Under the pieces are notes generated by a model, which had not been told where the DNA came from, did no database searches, and saw only the letters and a list, made by a program, of their open reading frames with translations. From assembly GCA_022781925.1 (NCBI GenBank), contig JALESO010000043.1, forward strand, positions 1 through 64,000: DNA of 64,000 bases. Reading direction: 5' to 3'. Position numbers and translations under genes: made by a program. The stretch is from Lachnospiraceae bacterium (GTDB taxonomy: Bacteria > Bacillota > Clostridia > Lachnospirales > Lachnospiraceae). Positions 1 through 8,740 of the stretch are shown here, piece after piece (the stretch's first letter is position 1; each line of letters opens with the position of its first letter).

Positions 1-31
1 ACAGGTAATAGATATCGTAAGCGATATTAAT

Positions 32-60
32 TTTACTTAATTGTCAACCCATGATACAAT
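32..60 (+). promoter_or_regulatory. Probable purL promoter
   Basis: A -35 box TTTACT (32-37) and a -10 box TACAAT (55-60) are separated by 17 bases, which puts the start of transcription near 67. No purine riboswitch or PurR box was recognised in the short part of the upstream region that is visible. Confidence 0.45.
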
Positions 61-76
61 AACATAAAGATCAATA

Positions 77-103
77 GAATGCCCCCAAATGCAGGGGGCA
101 TTC
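77..103 (+). other. Perfect 10-bp stem-loop in the purL leader
   Basis: GAATGCCCCC (77-86) pairs perfectly with GGGGGCATTC (94-103) around a 7-base loop. The hairpin sits between the predicted transcription start and the purL ribosome site (AAGGAGGT, 117-124). It lacks a U-run, so it is not an ordinary terminator. It could be an mRNA-stability or attenuation element. Confidence 0.5.
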
Positions 104-131
104 CGTTTCGCAAAAGAAGGAGGTAAATCCA

Positions 132-3100
132 ATGGGCAATGTACGTCGTGTGTACGTAGAAAAGAAACCGGATTTTGCCGTAAAGGCAAAAGAATTAAAA
201 CATGAGGTAAAGCATTATCTCGGAATCGCTGCAGATCAGGTGCGTGTTCTGATCCGTTATGATGTGGAAAATGTATCGGATGCCACTTACCAGAAGGCAT
301 TGCAGACGGTATTTTCCGAGCCGCCAGTGGATGATATTTATGAGGAGAACTTTGACGCAGAAGGCGGAAACGTATTTTCCGTAGAATTCCTGCCGGGACA
401 GTTCGACCAGAGAGCGGATTCCGCAGAGCAGTGCGTGAAGCTTTTAAATGAGGATGAGGAGCCGATCATCCGCAGCGCGACGACCTATGTGATCAAGGGT
501 GACATCACAGAGGATGAGTTAGAGGCGATCAAAAAGTATTGTATCAATCCGGTAGATTCCCGTGAGACCGGTATGGACAAGCCGGATACCCTCGTACAGA
601 ATTTCGATGAGCCGGCAGACGTGGCAGTTTTCGACGGATTTATCGACATGGCAGAAGCACAGCTGAAGGAACTGTACAGCTCTTTAAATCTTGCCATGAC
701 CTTTAAGGATTTCTTACATATCCAGAATTACTTCAAAAATACCGAGAAGCGGAATCCGTCCGTGACAGAGATCCGCGTGCTTGATACTTACTGGAGTGAC
801 CATTGCCGTCATACCACCTTCTCGACAGAACTTAAAAATGTGAAGTTTGATGAAGGATTTTATCAGGCACCAATCAAAAAGACTTACGAAGAATATCTTG
901 ATACCCACAAGAAACTGTATGCGGGACGCGATGACAAGTTTGTCTGCCTGATGGATCTGGCACTGCTTGCCATGAAACGTCTGAAAAAAGAAGGAAAACT
1001 TGCAGATCAGGAAGAATCTGACGAGATCAATGCATGTTCCATCGTGGTACCGGTGGAAGTAGATGGAAAGACAGAGGAGTGGCTTGTAAACTTTAAGAAC
1101 GAGACACATAACCATCCGACCGAGATTGAGCCGTTCGGTGGTGCTGCTACCTGTTTAGGCGGAGCCATCCGTGATCCGCTTTCCGGAAGAACTTATGTGT
1201 ATCAGGCAATGCGTGTAACCGGAGCCGCAGATCCGACCGTATCCGTAAAAGATACGATTGAGGGTAAGCTGCCACAGAAGAAGATCGTGCGCGAGGCAGC
1301 CAGAGGTTATAGCTCATACGGAAACCAGATCGGACTGGCAACCGGATATGTCAAAGAAGTTTACCATCCGGATTATGTAGCAAAACGTATGGAGATCGGT
1401 GCTGTCATGGGCGCCGCACCGAGACGTGCCGTACAGAGACTGACCTCTGATCCGGGAGATAAGATTATCCTTCTGGGCGGACGTACCGGACGTGACGGTA
1501 TCGGTGGAGCAACCGGATCTTCCAAGCCACATAACACACAGTCTACGTCTGTATGTGGTGCCGAGGTACAGAAAGGTAATGCACCGACTGAGCGTAAACT
1601 GCAGCGCCTGTTCCGCAGAGAAGAAGTCAGCCATATTATCAAAAAATGTAACGATTTCGGTGCCGGCGGTGTATCTGTAGCCATCGGTGAGCTTGCAGAC
1701 GGACTGCGCGTGAATCTGGATAAAGTACCGAAGAAATATGCCGGTCTGGATGGAACGGAAATTGCAATCTCCGAGTCCCAGGAGCGTATGGCAGTGGTTG
1801 TTGCTCCGGAAGATGTGGAGCAGTTCCTTGCCTATGCAAAAGAAGAAAACCTTGAGGCAACCGAGGTAGCGGTTGTTACTGAGGAGCCGAGACTGATCTT
1901 AGAGTGGAGAGGAAAAGACATTGTCAATATTTCCCGTGCATTCCTCGATACCAACGGTGCACATCAGGAAGCGGATGTCGAAGTTGAAATGCCGAAAGAG
2001 GAAGACAACTTCTTCAAGAAGATGGAACTTCCGAAAGTCGCAGATGCATTACAGAAAAACGATAACAAGGCAGCATGGCTTGCAATGCTTGCCGATCTCA
2101 ACGTATGTTCCCAGAAGGGACTTGTTGAGATGTTCGACGGTTCCATCGGTGCGGGAAGTGTTTATATGCCATACGGCGGCCGCTATCAGCTGACCGAAAC
2201 ACAGAGCATGGTTGCCAAGCTTCCGGTTCTGAAAGGAAAATGCGATACCGTAACCATGATGTCCTACGGATTTGATCCGTACTTATCTTCCTGGAGTCCA
2301 TACCACGGATCGGTATATGCCGTACTGGAATCCCTTTCCCGTATCGTGACTGCCGGTGGTGACTACAAGAAAGTACGCTTCACCTTCCAGGAGTATTTCC
2401 GCAGAATGAGTGAAGATCCAAAGAGATGGAGCCAGCCGTTTGCAGCACTGCTCGGTGCATTTGATGCACAGATCGGTTTTGGTCTGCCGTCCATCGGTGG
2501 AAAAGATTCCATGTCCGGAACCTTCAACGACATTGATGTACCGCCAACACTGGTTTCCTTTGCCGTAGACGTTGCAAAAGAGCAGGATATCGTGACACCG
2601 GAGTTAAAGACAGCAGGCGACAAGCTGATGTACTTTACCATCGATCATGATGCCTATGATCTGCCGGTTTATGAGCAGGTTATGAAACTGTACGATGTCG
2701 TATACAGTCTGATCCAGGATAAGAAACTGAAAGCTGTTTATGCGCTGGATGCAAAAGGTCTGGTGGCAGCAGTCAGCAAAATGGCATTCGGTAACAAACT
2801 GGGCGTATCCATCCGTGGCTGCCTGAAACCGGAAGAAGCATTTGCACCGGGATTTGGTAATCTGGTAGCAGAGGTTGCACCGGAAGATACGGATGCAGTA
2901 AAAGCAGCATTAGAGGCAGTCGGACTCCGTGCAAACGTATCAATCGTTGGTTCTGTCTTAGAAGAGCCGGTATTCCGTTACGGTGATGTGGAGATTGCTA
3001 TGGATGATGCATTATCCGCATGGACAAACACCCTGGAAAAAGTATATCCGACCAGAGCAACCACAGATAAAAAAGAACTGGATGCAAAACTTTATACAAC

Positions 3101-3935
3101 AAAAGAAATTTATGTTTGCAAAAATAAAATTGCAAAACCGACCGTATTTATTCCGGTATTCCCGGGTACAAACTGCGAGTACGATTCTGCAAAAGCATTT
3201 GAACGCGCAGGCGCAAATGTAGTGACCAAAGTATTTAAGAACCTGAATGCACAGGATATCCGTGATTCTGTTGATGTATTTGCAAAAGCCATCGATCAGG
3301 CACAGATCATCATGTTCCCGGGTGGATTCTCCGCAGGTGATGAGCCGGAGGGAAGTGCAAAATTCTTTGCAACTGCATTCCGTAACGCAAAGATCAAAGA
3401 ATCCGTAGAAAAACTCTTAAATGAGCGTGACGGACTCTGCCTTGGTATCTGTAACGGATTCCAGGCTCTGATCAAACTTGGTCTGGTTCCTTACGGTGAG
3501 ATCTGTGAGCAGAAAGCAGATTCTCCGACACTGACCTACAACACCATCGGACGTCATATCTCCAAGATGGTTTATACAAAAGTAATGTCCAATAAATCTC
3601 CGTGGCTGGCACAGGCAGAGGTTGGCAAGATCTACACCAACCCGGCTTCCCATGGTGAAGGACGTTTTGTAGCAAACGATGAATGGCTGCAGAAACTCTT
3701 TGCAAACGGTCAGGTGGCAACCTGCTATGTTAACGAAGCAGGCAATCCGACTATGGATGAAGAGTGGAATGTCAACGGTTCTTACATGGCCATCGAGGGT
3801 ATTACAAGCCCAGATGGACGTGTACTTGGAAAGATGGCTCATTCCGAGCGTCGTGGTGACGGTGTGGCTATCAACATTTACGGTGAGCAGGATCTGAAGA
3901 TCTTCGAGTCCGGTGTGGCGTTCTTCCGCGACTAG
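132..3935 (+). CDS. purL: Phosphoribosylformylglycinamidine synthase, single-chain
   Basis: This enzyme carries out the fourth step of de novo purine synthesis in the cytosol. It makes FGAM from FGAR, ATP and glutamine. The 1267-residue protein fits the long fused form found in Clostridia. An N-terminal PurS-like part is followed by the two AIRS-type ATP-binding halves (GGRTGRDGIGG and later PSIGGKDSMSG) and a C-terminal class I glutamine amidotransferase. The amidotransferase shows its nucleophile in GICNGFQ (Cys about 1107) and the later His/Glu in SHGEGR. The start is supported by AAGGAGGT eight bases upstream. It appears to be a single-gene unit ending in the hairpin at 3975. The family assignment is very secure, and no other purine gene is in the window. 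Confidence 0.97.
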   Translation: MGNVRRVYVEKKPDFAVKAKELKHEVKHYLGIAADQVRVLIRYDVENVSDATYQKALQTVFSEPPVDDIYEENFDAEGGNVFSVEFLPGQFDQRADSAEQCVKLLNEDEEPIIRSATTYVIKGDITEDELEAIKKYCINPVDSRETGMDKPDTLVQNFDEPADVAVFDGFIDMAEAQLKELYSSLNLAMTFKDFLHIQNYFKNTEKRNPSVTEIRVLDTYWSDHCRHTTFSTELKNVKFDEGFYQAPIKKTYEEYLDTHKKLYAGRDDKFVCLMDLALLAMKRLKKEGKLADQEESDEINACSIVVPVEVDGKTEEWLVNFKNETHNHPTEIEPFGGAATCLGGAIRDPLSGRTYVYQAMRVTGAADPTVSVKDTIEGKLPQKKIVREAARGYSSYGNQIGLATGYVKEVYHPDYVAKRMEIGAVMGAAPRRAVQRLTSDPGDKIILLGGRTGRDGIGGATGSSKPHNTQSTSVCGAEVQKGNAPTERKLQRLFRREEVSHIIKKCNDFGAGGVSVAIGELADGLRVNLDKVPKKYAGLDGTEIAISESQERMAVVVAPEDVEQFLAYAKEENLEATEVAVVTEEPRLILEWRGKDIVNISRAFLDTNGAHQEADVEVEMPKEEDNFFKKMELPKVADALQKNDNKAAWLAMLADLNVCSQKGLVEMFDGSIGAGSVYMPYGGRYQLTETQSMVAKLPVLKGKCDTVTMMSYGFDPYLSSWSPYHGSVYAVLESLSRIVTAGGDYKKVRFTFQEYFRRMSEDPKRWSQPFAALLGAFDAQIGFGLPSIGGKDSMSGTFNDIDVPPTLVSFAVDVAKEQDIVTPELKTAGDKLMYFTIDHDAYDLPVYEQVMKLYDVVYSLIQDKKLKAVYALDAKGLVAAVSKMAFGNKLGVSIRGCLKPEEAFAPGFGNLVAEVAPEDTDAVKAALEAVGLRANVSIVGSVLEEPVFRYGDVEIAMDDALSAWTNTLEKVYPTRATTDKKELDAKLYTTKEIYVCKNKIAKPTVFIPVFPGTNCEYDSAKAFERAGANVVTKVFKNLNAQDIRDSVDVFAKAIDQAQIIMFPGGFSAGDEPEGSAKFFATAFRNAKIKESVEKLLNERDGLCLGICNGFQALIKLGLVPYGEICEQKADSPTLTYNTIGRHISKMVYTKVMSNKSPWLAQAEVGKIYTNPASHGEGRFVANDEWLQKLFANGQVATCYVNEAGNPTMDEEWNVNGSYMAIEGITSPDGRVLGKMAHSERRGDGVAINIYGEQDLKIFESGVAFFRD

Positions 3936-3974
3936 GTCTTGCTTGTTTTTCTGAAAAATTTGATATGAATATAG

Positions 3975-4046
3975 AGGGGAAATCATTATTTTGTCTCCGC
4001 GGCTAATAATCGCTCGCTGAGAAAAAATAACTGATTTCCCCTTTTT
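3975..4046 (+). repeat. Conserved-core terminator hairpin, copy 1
   Basis: The arms AGGGGAAATCA (3975-3985) and TGATTTCCCCT (4032-4042), followed by a T-run, make a terminator for purL. The inner part holds the core shared by six hairpins in the window: TTTTGTCTC, then GCTAATAATCGC, then GAGAAAAA. In this copy CTC pairs with GAG. Confidence 0.75.
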
Positions 4047-4204
4047 ATGTACGTCATATTCCTAAAATTTTGCATCACACTGCGCTTCGTGCCGCATGCA
4101 CACATATAGGTTATAGGAATCATTTTTTCAGTGCATGCAGATTCACTATCTTTATGGTATTACAATGTATTTCATAGATAGAAATGTGTGCCACGTATGT
4201 AAAT
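4047..4204. other. Gene-free spacer with a degenerate repeat
   Basis: No gene is seen here. An 8-bp stem GCATGCAC/GTGCATGC encloses an AT-rich loop at about 4091-4139. The order 'ACTGCG..GTGCC, hairpin, GATT.AC.ATCTT' resembles the stretch near 58954-59030. The match is weak and the element is not identified. Confidence 0.3.
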
Positions 4205-4274
4205 AGGGTCTGAGTTCATTTTTTCTGAGCAGGCGATTGTTAGCCGCGAAGACAAAATGAATCCAGACCCTTTT
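4205..4274 (-). repeat. Conserved-core hairpin, copy 2 (inverted)
   Basis: The arms AGGGTCTG (4205-4212) and CAGACCCT (4264-4271) enclose the same core as copy 1, read on the minus strand (GCTAACAATCGC). It is the only full copy not in sense orientation to an upstream gene. Copies 1 and 2 face each other across about 160 bases. Confidence 0.7.
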
Positions 4275-4416
4275 AATATCCCCCGTTTTAATCCCCAGAG
4301 CCCACCATAGAGCCCTCTTTCGACAGTTTCCGACAGAATCTGCACCGAAGGACGGTTACAATATCTGAAAAACGGACAAAATGACAGATGTTCTGACAAA
4401 TGAGGTGTAGTGACGA

Positions 4417-5244
4417 ATGAAAAAATGGAATGGCATGATACGATTTTTCCTGTTTGGTATCTGTGCCGGTCTGGTGTTTGGCAGCGGATGCGGCAGGCAG
4501 GAGAAACAGGCGGTGTATCAGGAAGAGACACGGCCGCAGATTATCATTGGAAGTGACAATTATCCGCCTTTTAATTACGAAGATGCGGATGGAAAGCCGG
4601 CGGGGATTGATGTGGATCTGGCAACGGAAGCCTTTGACCGGTTAGGGTATGAAGCGGTGTTTACCTATATTGACTGGGAGGCGAAAAAGCAGCTGGTGGA
4701 CAGTGGCGAAATCGACTGTATCTGGCGCAGTTTTTCCATTGACGGCAGGGAGTCACAATATCACTGGACGGAGCCGTATATGACCAGCAGCCAGGTGGTG
4801 GCGGTCAGCAAGGACAGCGACATCTATACCCTTGCAGATCTGGAAGGAAAGCGTGTGGCGGTGCAGTCCACGACAAAGCCGGAAGAGATATTTGTATCCC
4901 ATGCAGATCCGCGGATTCCGGAACTGGCGGAAGTATTTTCCCTGCAGAACCGGGAACTGATCTATCCGTTTCTGAGTAAGGGATATGCGGATGCTGTGGC
5001 GGCGCATGAGACGGCGATCCTGCAGTGTATGAAGGATTATGACCTGGAATACCGGATCCTGGAGGAACCTCTGCTCACCGTGGGACTGGGGGTTGCATTT
5101 TCCAATTATGATGACCGGGGAATCGAGCAGGAACTGTCAGAAGTATTTGAAGAAATGCGGGCAGACGGAACCATGGAGAAAATTCTTGGAAAATATCTGG
5201 AACATCCGGAGGATTATCTGGAGGTGACTTCCCATGAAGAATAA
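4417..5244 (+). CDS. Extracytoplasmic solute-binding (family 3) lipoprotein
   Basis: This 275-residue protein has an N-terminal signal and a lipobox-like stretch ending in Cys25 (LVFGSGC). It would be lipid-anchored outside the membrane. The mature part matches the SBP_bac_3 amino-acid-binding fold: IIIGSDNYPPFNYEDADGK near residue 45, then DLATEAFDRLGYE, then LADLEGKRVAVQSTT. There is no ABC permease or ATPase next to it. Instead it overlaps the hybrid histidine kinase downstream by 11 bases. I infer that it presents a ligand to that kinase and is not part of an uptake system. The ligand is unknown. Confidence 0.85.
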   Translation: MKKWNGMIRFFLFGICAGLVFGSGCGRQEKQAVYQEETRPQIIIGSDNYPPFNYEDADGKPAGIDVDLATEAFDRLGYEAVFTYIDWEAKKQLVDSGEIDCIWRSFSIDGRESQYHWTEPYMTSSQVVAVSKDSDIYTLADLEGKRVAVQSTTKPEEIFVSHADPRIPELAEVFSLQNRELIYPFLSKGYADAVAAHETAILQCMKDYDLEYRILEEPLLTVGLGVAFSNYDDRGIEQELSEVFEEMRADGTMEKILGKYLEHPEDYLEVTSHEE

Positions 5245-7453
5245 CCGTCTGCTATATACACTGGAAGTGCTGCTTGGCATTATTCTGATGGGAGGTGTGT
5301 TTCTGATCGCGGTTCATGTGGATATAAGAGGCGCGCAGCGGACGCTTTCCAGTACCGTCAGTTATATTAAGGAACAGTGCAACCAGTATCAACGCCTGAA
5401 TCTGGCATCAGAGACGAAAAGTATGATGCGTATCATAGAGAGTGTTCACCAGATCGATCATGCTCTGGAAGGAACTGTAAATAGTGATGATGGGGAAATT
5501 ACAGAGAATATGCTGGAACAGTGGGCGAGAGACAGTTATGTGACCGGTGTATTATTTCTGGATGAAGACGGAACGATAAAGGCTCAGTATGGGGATCCGG
5601 TGGACGGACTGCCGACAGAAGAACTGGAGGAACATATAACTTCGGATGCTTTGCAGGATGCGATACTTTTTTCGGAGAAAACATATGCCATGCGTTTTTC
5701 CTGTCAGGATGGTTCCTATGCGGATCTGGCTGCCACAGGGAGAACAGATGGAAAAGGAATCATAGCTGCTTATTATCACACCACACTGGAGTATACGAGA
5801 GCCTTTCACCTGTCGGTGGATTCGCTGCTGTGGGGATACAATCTGGAGCAGGATGGCACCATTGTGGTGAGCAGCGGAAAGCAGATCATTGCGTCAAATG
5901 ATGAAGGATTGATCGGAAAAAGTACCGATGATGTGGAAATCCTGCGGAAGATCAAAGAGGCAGCGGCAAGCGATAAAATGATTTTTGCAAAAAGCGAAAA
6001 TGCCACGTTTGCTCATAATCTTGGGCTGATGGAGCATGGCCGGGATTACTATGTCTATGCATATCTTCCGGAGAGTGACGTGTTTGACAGCACGATCCCC
6101 AGTGTGATGTTTTCCCTGATCGTGTATGTGATCATTCTTGTGATCATCCATATGGTACGCTGGAAAATGGCGCAGAATTACCGGGAAGAGCAGCTTCGGA
6201 TCCAACGGCAGTACAATGAACGCCTGCAGAGCAAAAATGAACAGCTGAAGGTGGCGGTGGATCAGGCAGACCGTGCCAATGCGGCCAAGACCGGATTTCT
6301 ATCCCGGATGAGTCATGATATCCGGACGCCGCTAAACGGAATCATCGGTTTGCTGGAAATCGGGGAAGCCCATCCGGATAATATCCGTCTTATGCGTGAA
6401 AATCAGAAAAAAATGAAGATTTCGGCGAACCATCTGTTGTCACTCATCAATGACATTTTAAAGATGAGCAAACTGGAGAGTGGGGAAGTGGTGCTGTCAG
6501 AGGAACCGATGAATCTGAAGCGGCTGTCTGATGATGTGCTGACCATCGTGGAACAGCGGGCGGCGGAAGCAGGAGTGACGCTGGAATATGACAAAGATTC
6601 GGAGCGGGTGATCTGGCAGAACGTCTATGGCAGCCCGTTACATATCCGGCAGATTTTCCTGAATGTATACAGTAATTGTATCAAATACAATCATATGGGT
6701 GGAAAAGTGCAGACAAGCTGCAGCTGTCTGGGGGTTCGTGAGAACGTTGTGACCTATCAGTGGATCATTGCGGATACCGGTGTCGGCATGAGCCAGGCAT
6801 TTATCCGCCATATTTTTGATCCCTTTGCACAGGAGCGGTCGGATGCCCGGAGCGTGTATCATGGCACAGGGCTTGGCATGGCAATCGTGAAAAATCTGGT
6901 GGACAAAATGCATGGAACCATTGAGGTGCAGAGTGAGGAAGGGGTCGGATCTACGTTTGTGATCACACTGCCATTCCGGCTGGCTCAGGAGCAGGAAAAG
7001 AAAAAAGAATCTCAGACCGTATCTGAACCAGAGAAAAATGAAAAAGAAAAAACAATAGAAGGGCTGCATCTGCTTCTGGTGGAGGATAATGATCTGAATG
7101 CGGAGATCGCAGAGACGTTATTGACGGATCAGGGGGCTGTGGTTACGGTTGCGACAGACGGACAGCAGGCATTGGATCTGTTTTCAGAGAAAGAACCTGG
7201 AACCTTTTATGCAATCCTGATGGATGTGATGATGCCTGTCATGGATGGACTGACAGCGACGCAGAGAATCCGTTCCCTGCCCCGGGTGGATGCGAAAACC
7301 ATACCTGTGATCGCCATGACTGCCAATGCCTATGATGAGGATGTCAGACGGTGTCTGGATGCCGGAATGAATGCACATCTGGCGAAACCATTACAGATGA
7401 AACGGGTGGTAGAAGTGATTGCCTGCCATTGTAATGAATGTGAAGGGGAATGA
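5234..7453 (+). CDS. Hybrid sensor histidine kinase/response regulator
   Basis: This 739-residue membrane kinase has a first transmembrane segment near residues 8-28, an extracytoplasmic region of about 260 residues (Cache-like by layout) and a second segment near 288-308. A coiled coil follows, then HisKA with SHDIRTPLNG (phospho-acceptor His361). HATPase_c shows its N box in NCIKYN and its G boxes in DTGVGM and GTGLGMAIV. A C-terminal receiver has VEDNDLNAE and phospho-acceptor Asp664 in LMDVMMPVMDG. There is no output or HPt domain, and no separate regulator lies nearby. Its start is inside the binding-protein gene, so translation is probably coupled. A charged linker (EKNEKEKTIEG) precedes the receiver. 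Confidence 0.93.
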   Translation: MKNNRLLYTLEVLLGIILMGGVFLIAVHVDIRGAQRTLSSTVSYIKEQCNQYQRLNLASETKSMMRIIESVHQIDHALEGTVNSDDGEITENMLEQWARDSYVTGVLFLDEDGTIKAQYGDPVDGLPTEELEEHITSDALQDAILFSEKTYAMRFSCQDGSYADLAATGRTDGKGIIAAYYHTTLEYTRAFHLSVDSLLWGYNLEQDGTIVVSSGKQIIASNDEGLIGKSTDDVEILRKIKEAAASDKMIFAKSENATFAHNLGLMEHGRDYYVYAYLPESDVFDSTIPSVMFSLIVYVIILVIIHMVRWKMAQNYREEQLRIQRQYNERLQSKNEQLKVAVDQADRANAAKTGFLSRMSHDIRTPLNGIIGLLEIGEAHPDNIRLMRENQKKMKISANHLLSLINDILKMSKLESGEVVLSEEPMNLKRLSDDVLTIVEQRAAEAGVTLEYDKDSERVIWQNVYGSPLHIRQIFLNVYSNCIKYNHMGGKVQTSCSCLGVRENVVTYQWIIADTGVGMSQAFIRHIFDPFAQERSDARSVYHGTGLGMAIVKNLVDKMHGTIEVQSEEGVGSTFVITLPFRLAQEQEKKKESQTVSEPEKNEKEKTIEGLHLLLVEDNDLNAEIAETLLTDQGAVVTVATDGQQALDLFSEKEPGTFYAILMDVMMPVMDGLTATQRIRSLPRVDAKTIPVIAMTANAYDEDVRRCLDAGMNAHLAKPLQMKRVVEVIACHCNECEGE

Positions 7454-7557
7454 ACGTGACGGAGCCGTTCATTCTCTTTTTTTGCATTTCTGCGAATGAA
7501 AGTGAACGATTGTGAATATTGCATAAAAATAAAAAGTTTTTTTGTGAATTAAAATGA

Positions 7558-7586
7558 TTGATTATGACGGAATGTGACGGTATAAT
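7558..7586 (+). promoter_or_regulatory. Promoter of the fructose operon
   Basis: TTGATT (7558-7563), a 17-base spacer and a perfect TATAAT (7581-7586) lie upstream of fruK, whose ribosome site GGAGGT is at 7604-7609. GTGAA/TGACG-like direct elements (7550-7580) around the promoter may be the binding site of the DeoR-type regulator encoded at the end of the operon. That last point is inference. Confidence 0.7.
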
Positions 7587-7614
7587 ACAGGCATAAAAGA
7601 CATGGAGGTGCAAG

Positions 7615-8523
7615 ATGGTTTATACAGTAACTTTTAATCCGTCACTGGATTATATCGTATCAGTAAATAACTTTCAGATGGGTATGACAAACCGGACATG
7701 CGCAGAGCAGATGCTCCCGGGCGGCAAGGGAATCAACGTGTCCACCGTACTTTACAATCTGGGAATCGAAACAAAAGCACTTGGTTTTTCCGCAGGTTTT
7801 ACAGGTAAGGAAATTGAACGTAGAATGGCAGAGATCGGATTTGCACATGACTTTATTTCTTTACCGGAAGGCTGCTCAAGGATTAATGTCAAATTGAAGG
7901 ATTTTGACGGAACTGAGATCAATGGCATGGGACCGGATATCAGTCCTGAAAATGTAGAATCTTTGATGCAGAAACTGGATACACTGACTTCAGAAGATTA
8001 TCTGGTACTGGCAGGAAGCATTCCGGGAAGTATGCCGAAGATGATCTATCGTGACATTATGGCGCGTCTTGCTTCCAAAGGTGTTCAGTTCGTGGTCGAT
8101 GCCACCGGTGAACTTCTGATGAACGTGCTGGAGTATCATCCGTTCCTGATCAAACCGAACAATCATGAGCTTGGCGAGATTTTCGGCGAGGAATTAAAGA
8201 CGAGAGATGACGTACAGCCATATGCAAAGAAACTGCAGGAGATGGGAGCCAGAAACGTATTGGTGTCCATGGCAGGACAGGGTGCAGTTCTTCTGGATGA
8301 GAACGGTACATTCCATCAGCTTCCGGCACCGAAGGGAACACTGGTAAACGCAGTCGGCGCAGGCGATTCCATGGTAGCAGGATTTGTAGCAGGATGGATC
8401 GAAAAGCAGGATTATGAACATGCATTCCGCATGGGAATTTCCGCAGGAAGTGCAAGTGCATTTTCTGAACTGCTTGCAACAGAGGCAGAAATCAGACAGG
8501 TTTATGCATCCATTGAAGCATAA
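7615..8523 (+). CDS. fruK: 1-phosphofructokinase
   Basis: The enzyme phosphorylates fructose 1-phosphate, the product of the fructose PTS, to fructose 1,6-bisphosphate. The 302-residue length is normal for the PfkB family. Seen in the sequence are TFNPSLDY at the N terminus, the substrate motif GGKGINV near residue 38, and the catalytic signature NAVGAGDSMVAGF near residue 246 with its base Asp. It is the first gene of the operon fruK-fruA-ptsH-ptsI-regulator. Tagatose-6-phosphate kinase (LacC) is the closest alternative, but the neighbouring fructose PTS decides for FruK. Confidence 0.93.
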   Translation: MVYTVTFNPSLDYIVSVNNFQMGMTNRTCAEQMLPGGKGINVSTVLYNLGIETKALGFSAGFTGKEIERRMAEIGFAHDFISLPEGCSRINVKLKDFDGTEINGMGPDISPENVESLMQKLDTLTSEDYLVLAGSIPGSMPKMIYRDIMARLASKGVQFVVDATGELLMNVLEYHPFLIKPNNHELGEIFGEELKTRDDVQPYAKKLQEMGARNVLVSMAGQGAVLLDENGTFHQLPAPKGTLVNAVGAGDSMVAGFVAGWIEKQDYEHAFRMGISAGSASAFSELLATEAEIRQVYASIEA

Positions 8524-8740
8524 AAAACAGCTGACAAAATGATAAAAGATGAGCGGAACATGACAGAAGTGTGAAGGAGACGGATAAAACCGATAAGCGG
8601 TGAAAGGAAACTGTTTCCGAAATGTCAGATCCGGACTTTGGCGGGTCTGGGGCTGACAGAGATGCGGATGTTATGGAAGTTCACTATATAATAAGAAGAG
8701 AAAACAAAACGGACAAAGTAAAGAGGGAGGTAGTGAGAGT
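8524..8740 (+). other. fruK-fruA spacer with an imperfect stem-loop
   Basis: No gene is seen. TGTCA (8622-8626) and TGACA (8654-8658) bracket a GC-rich imperfect hairpin. There is no U-run, so it is more likely a processing or stability element between fruK and fruA than a terminator. The fruA ribosome site GGGAGGT is at 8725-8731. Confidence 0.3.

Noticed and set aside
1..131. Purine riboswitch or PurR site before purL
   Set aside because: No conserved aptamer blocks are present between the predicted promoter and the start codon; only a plain 10-bp stem is seen.
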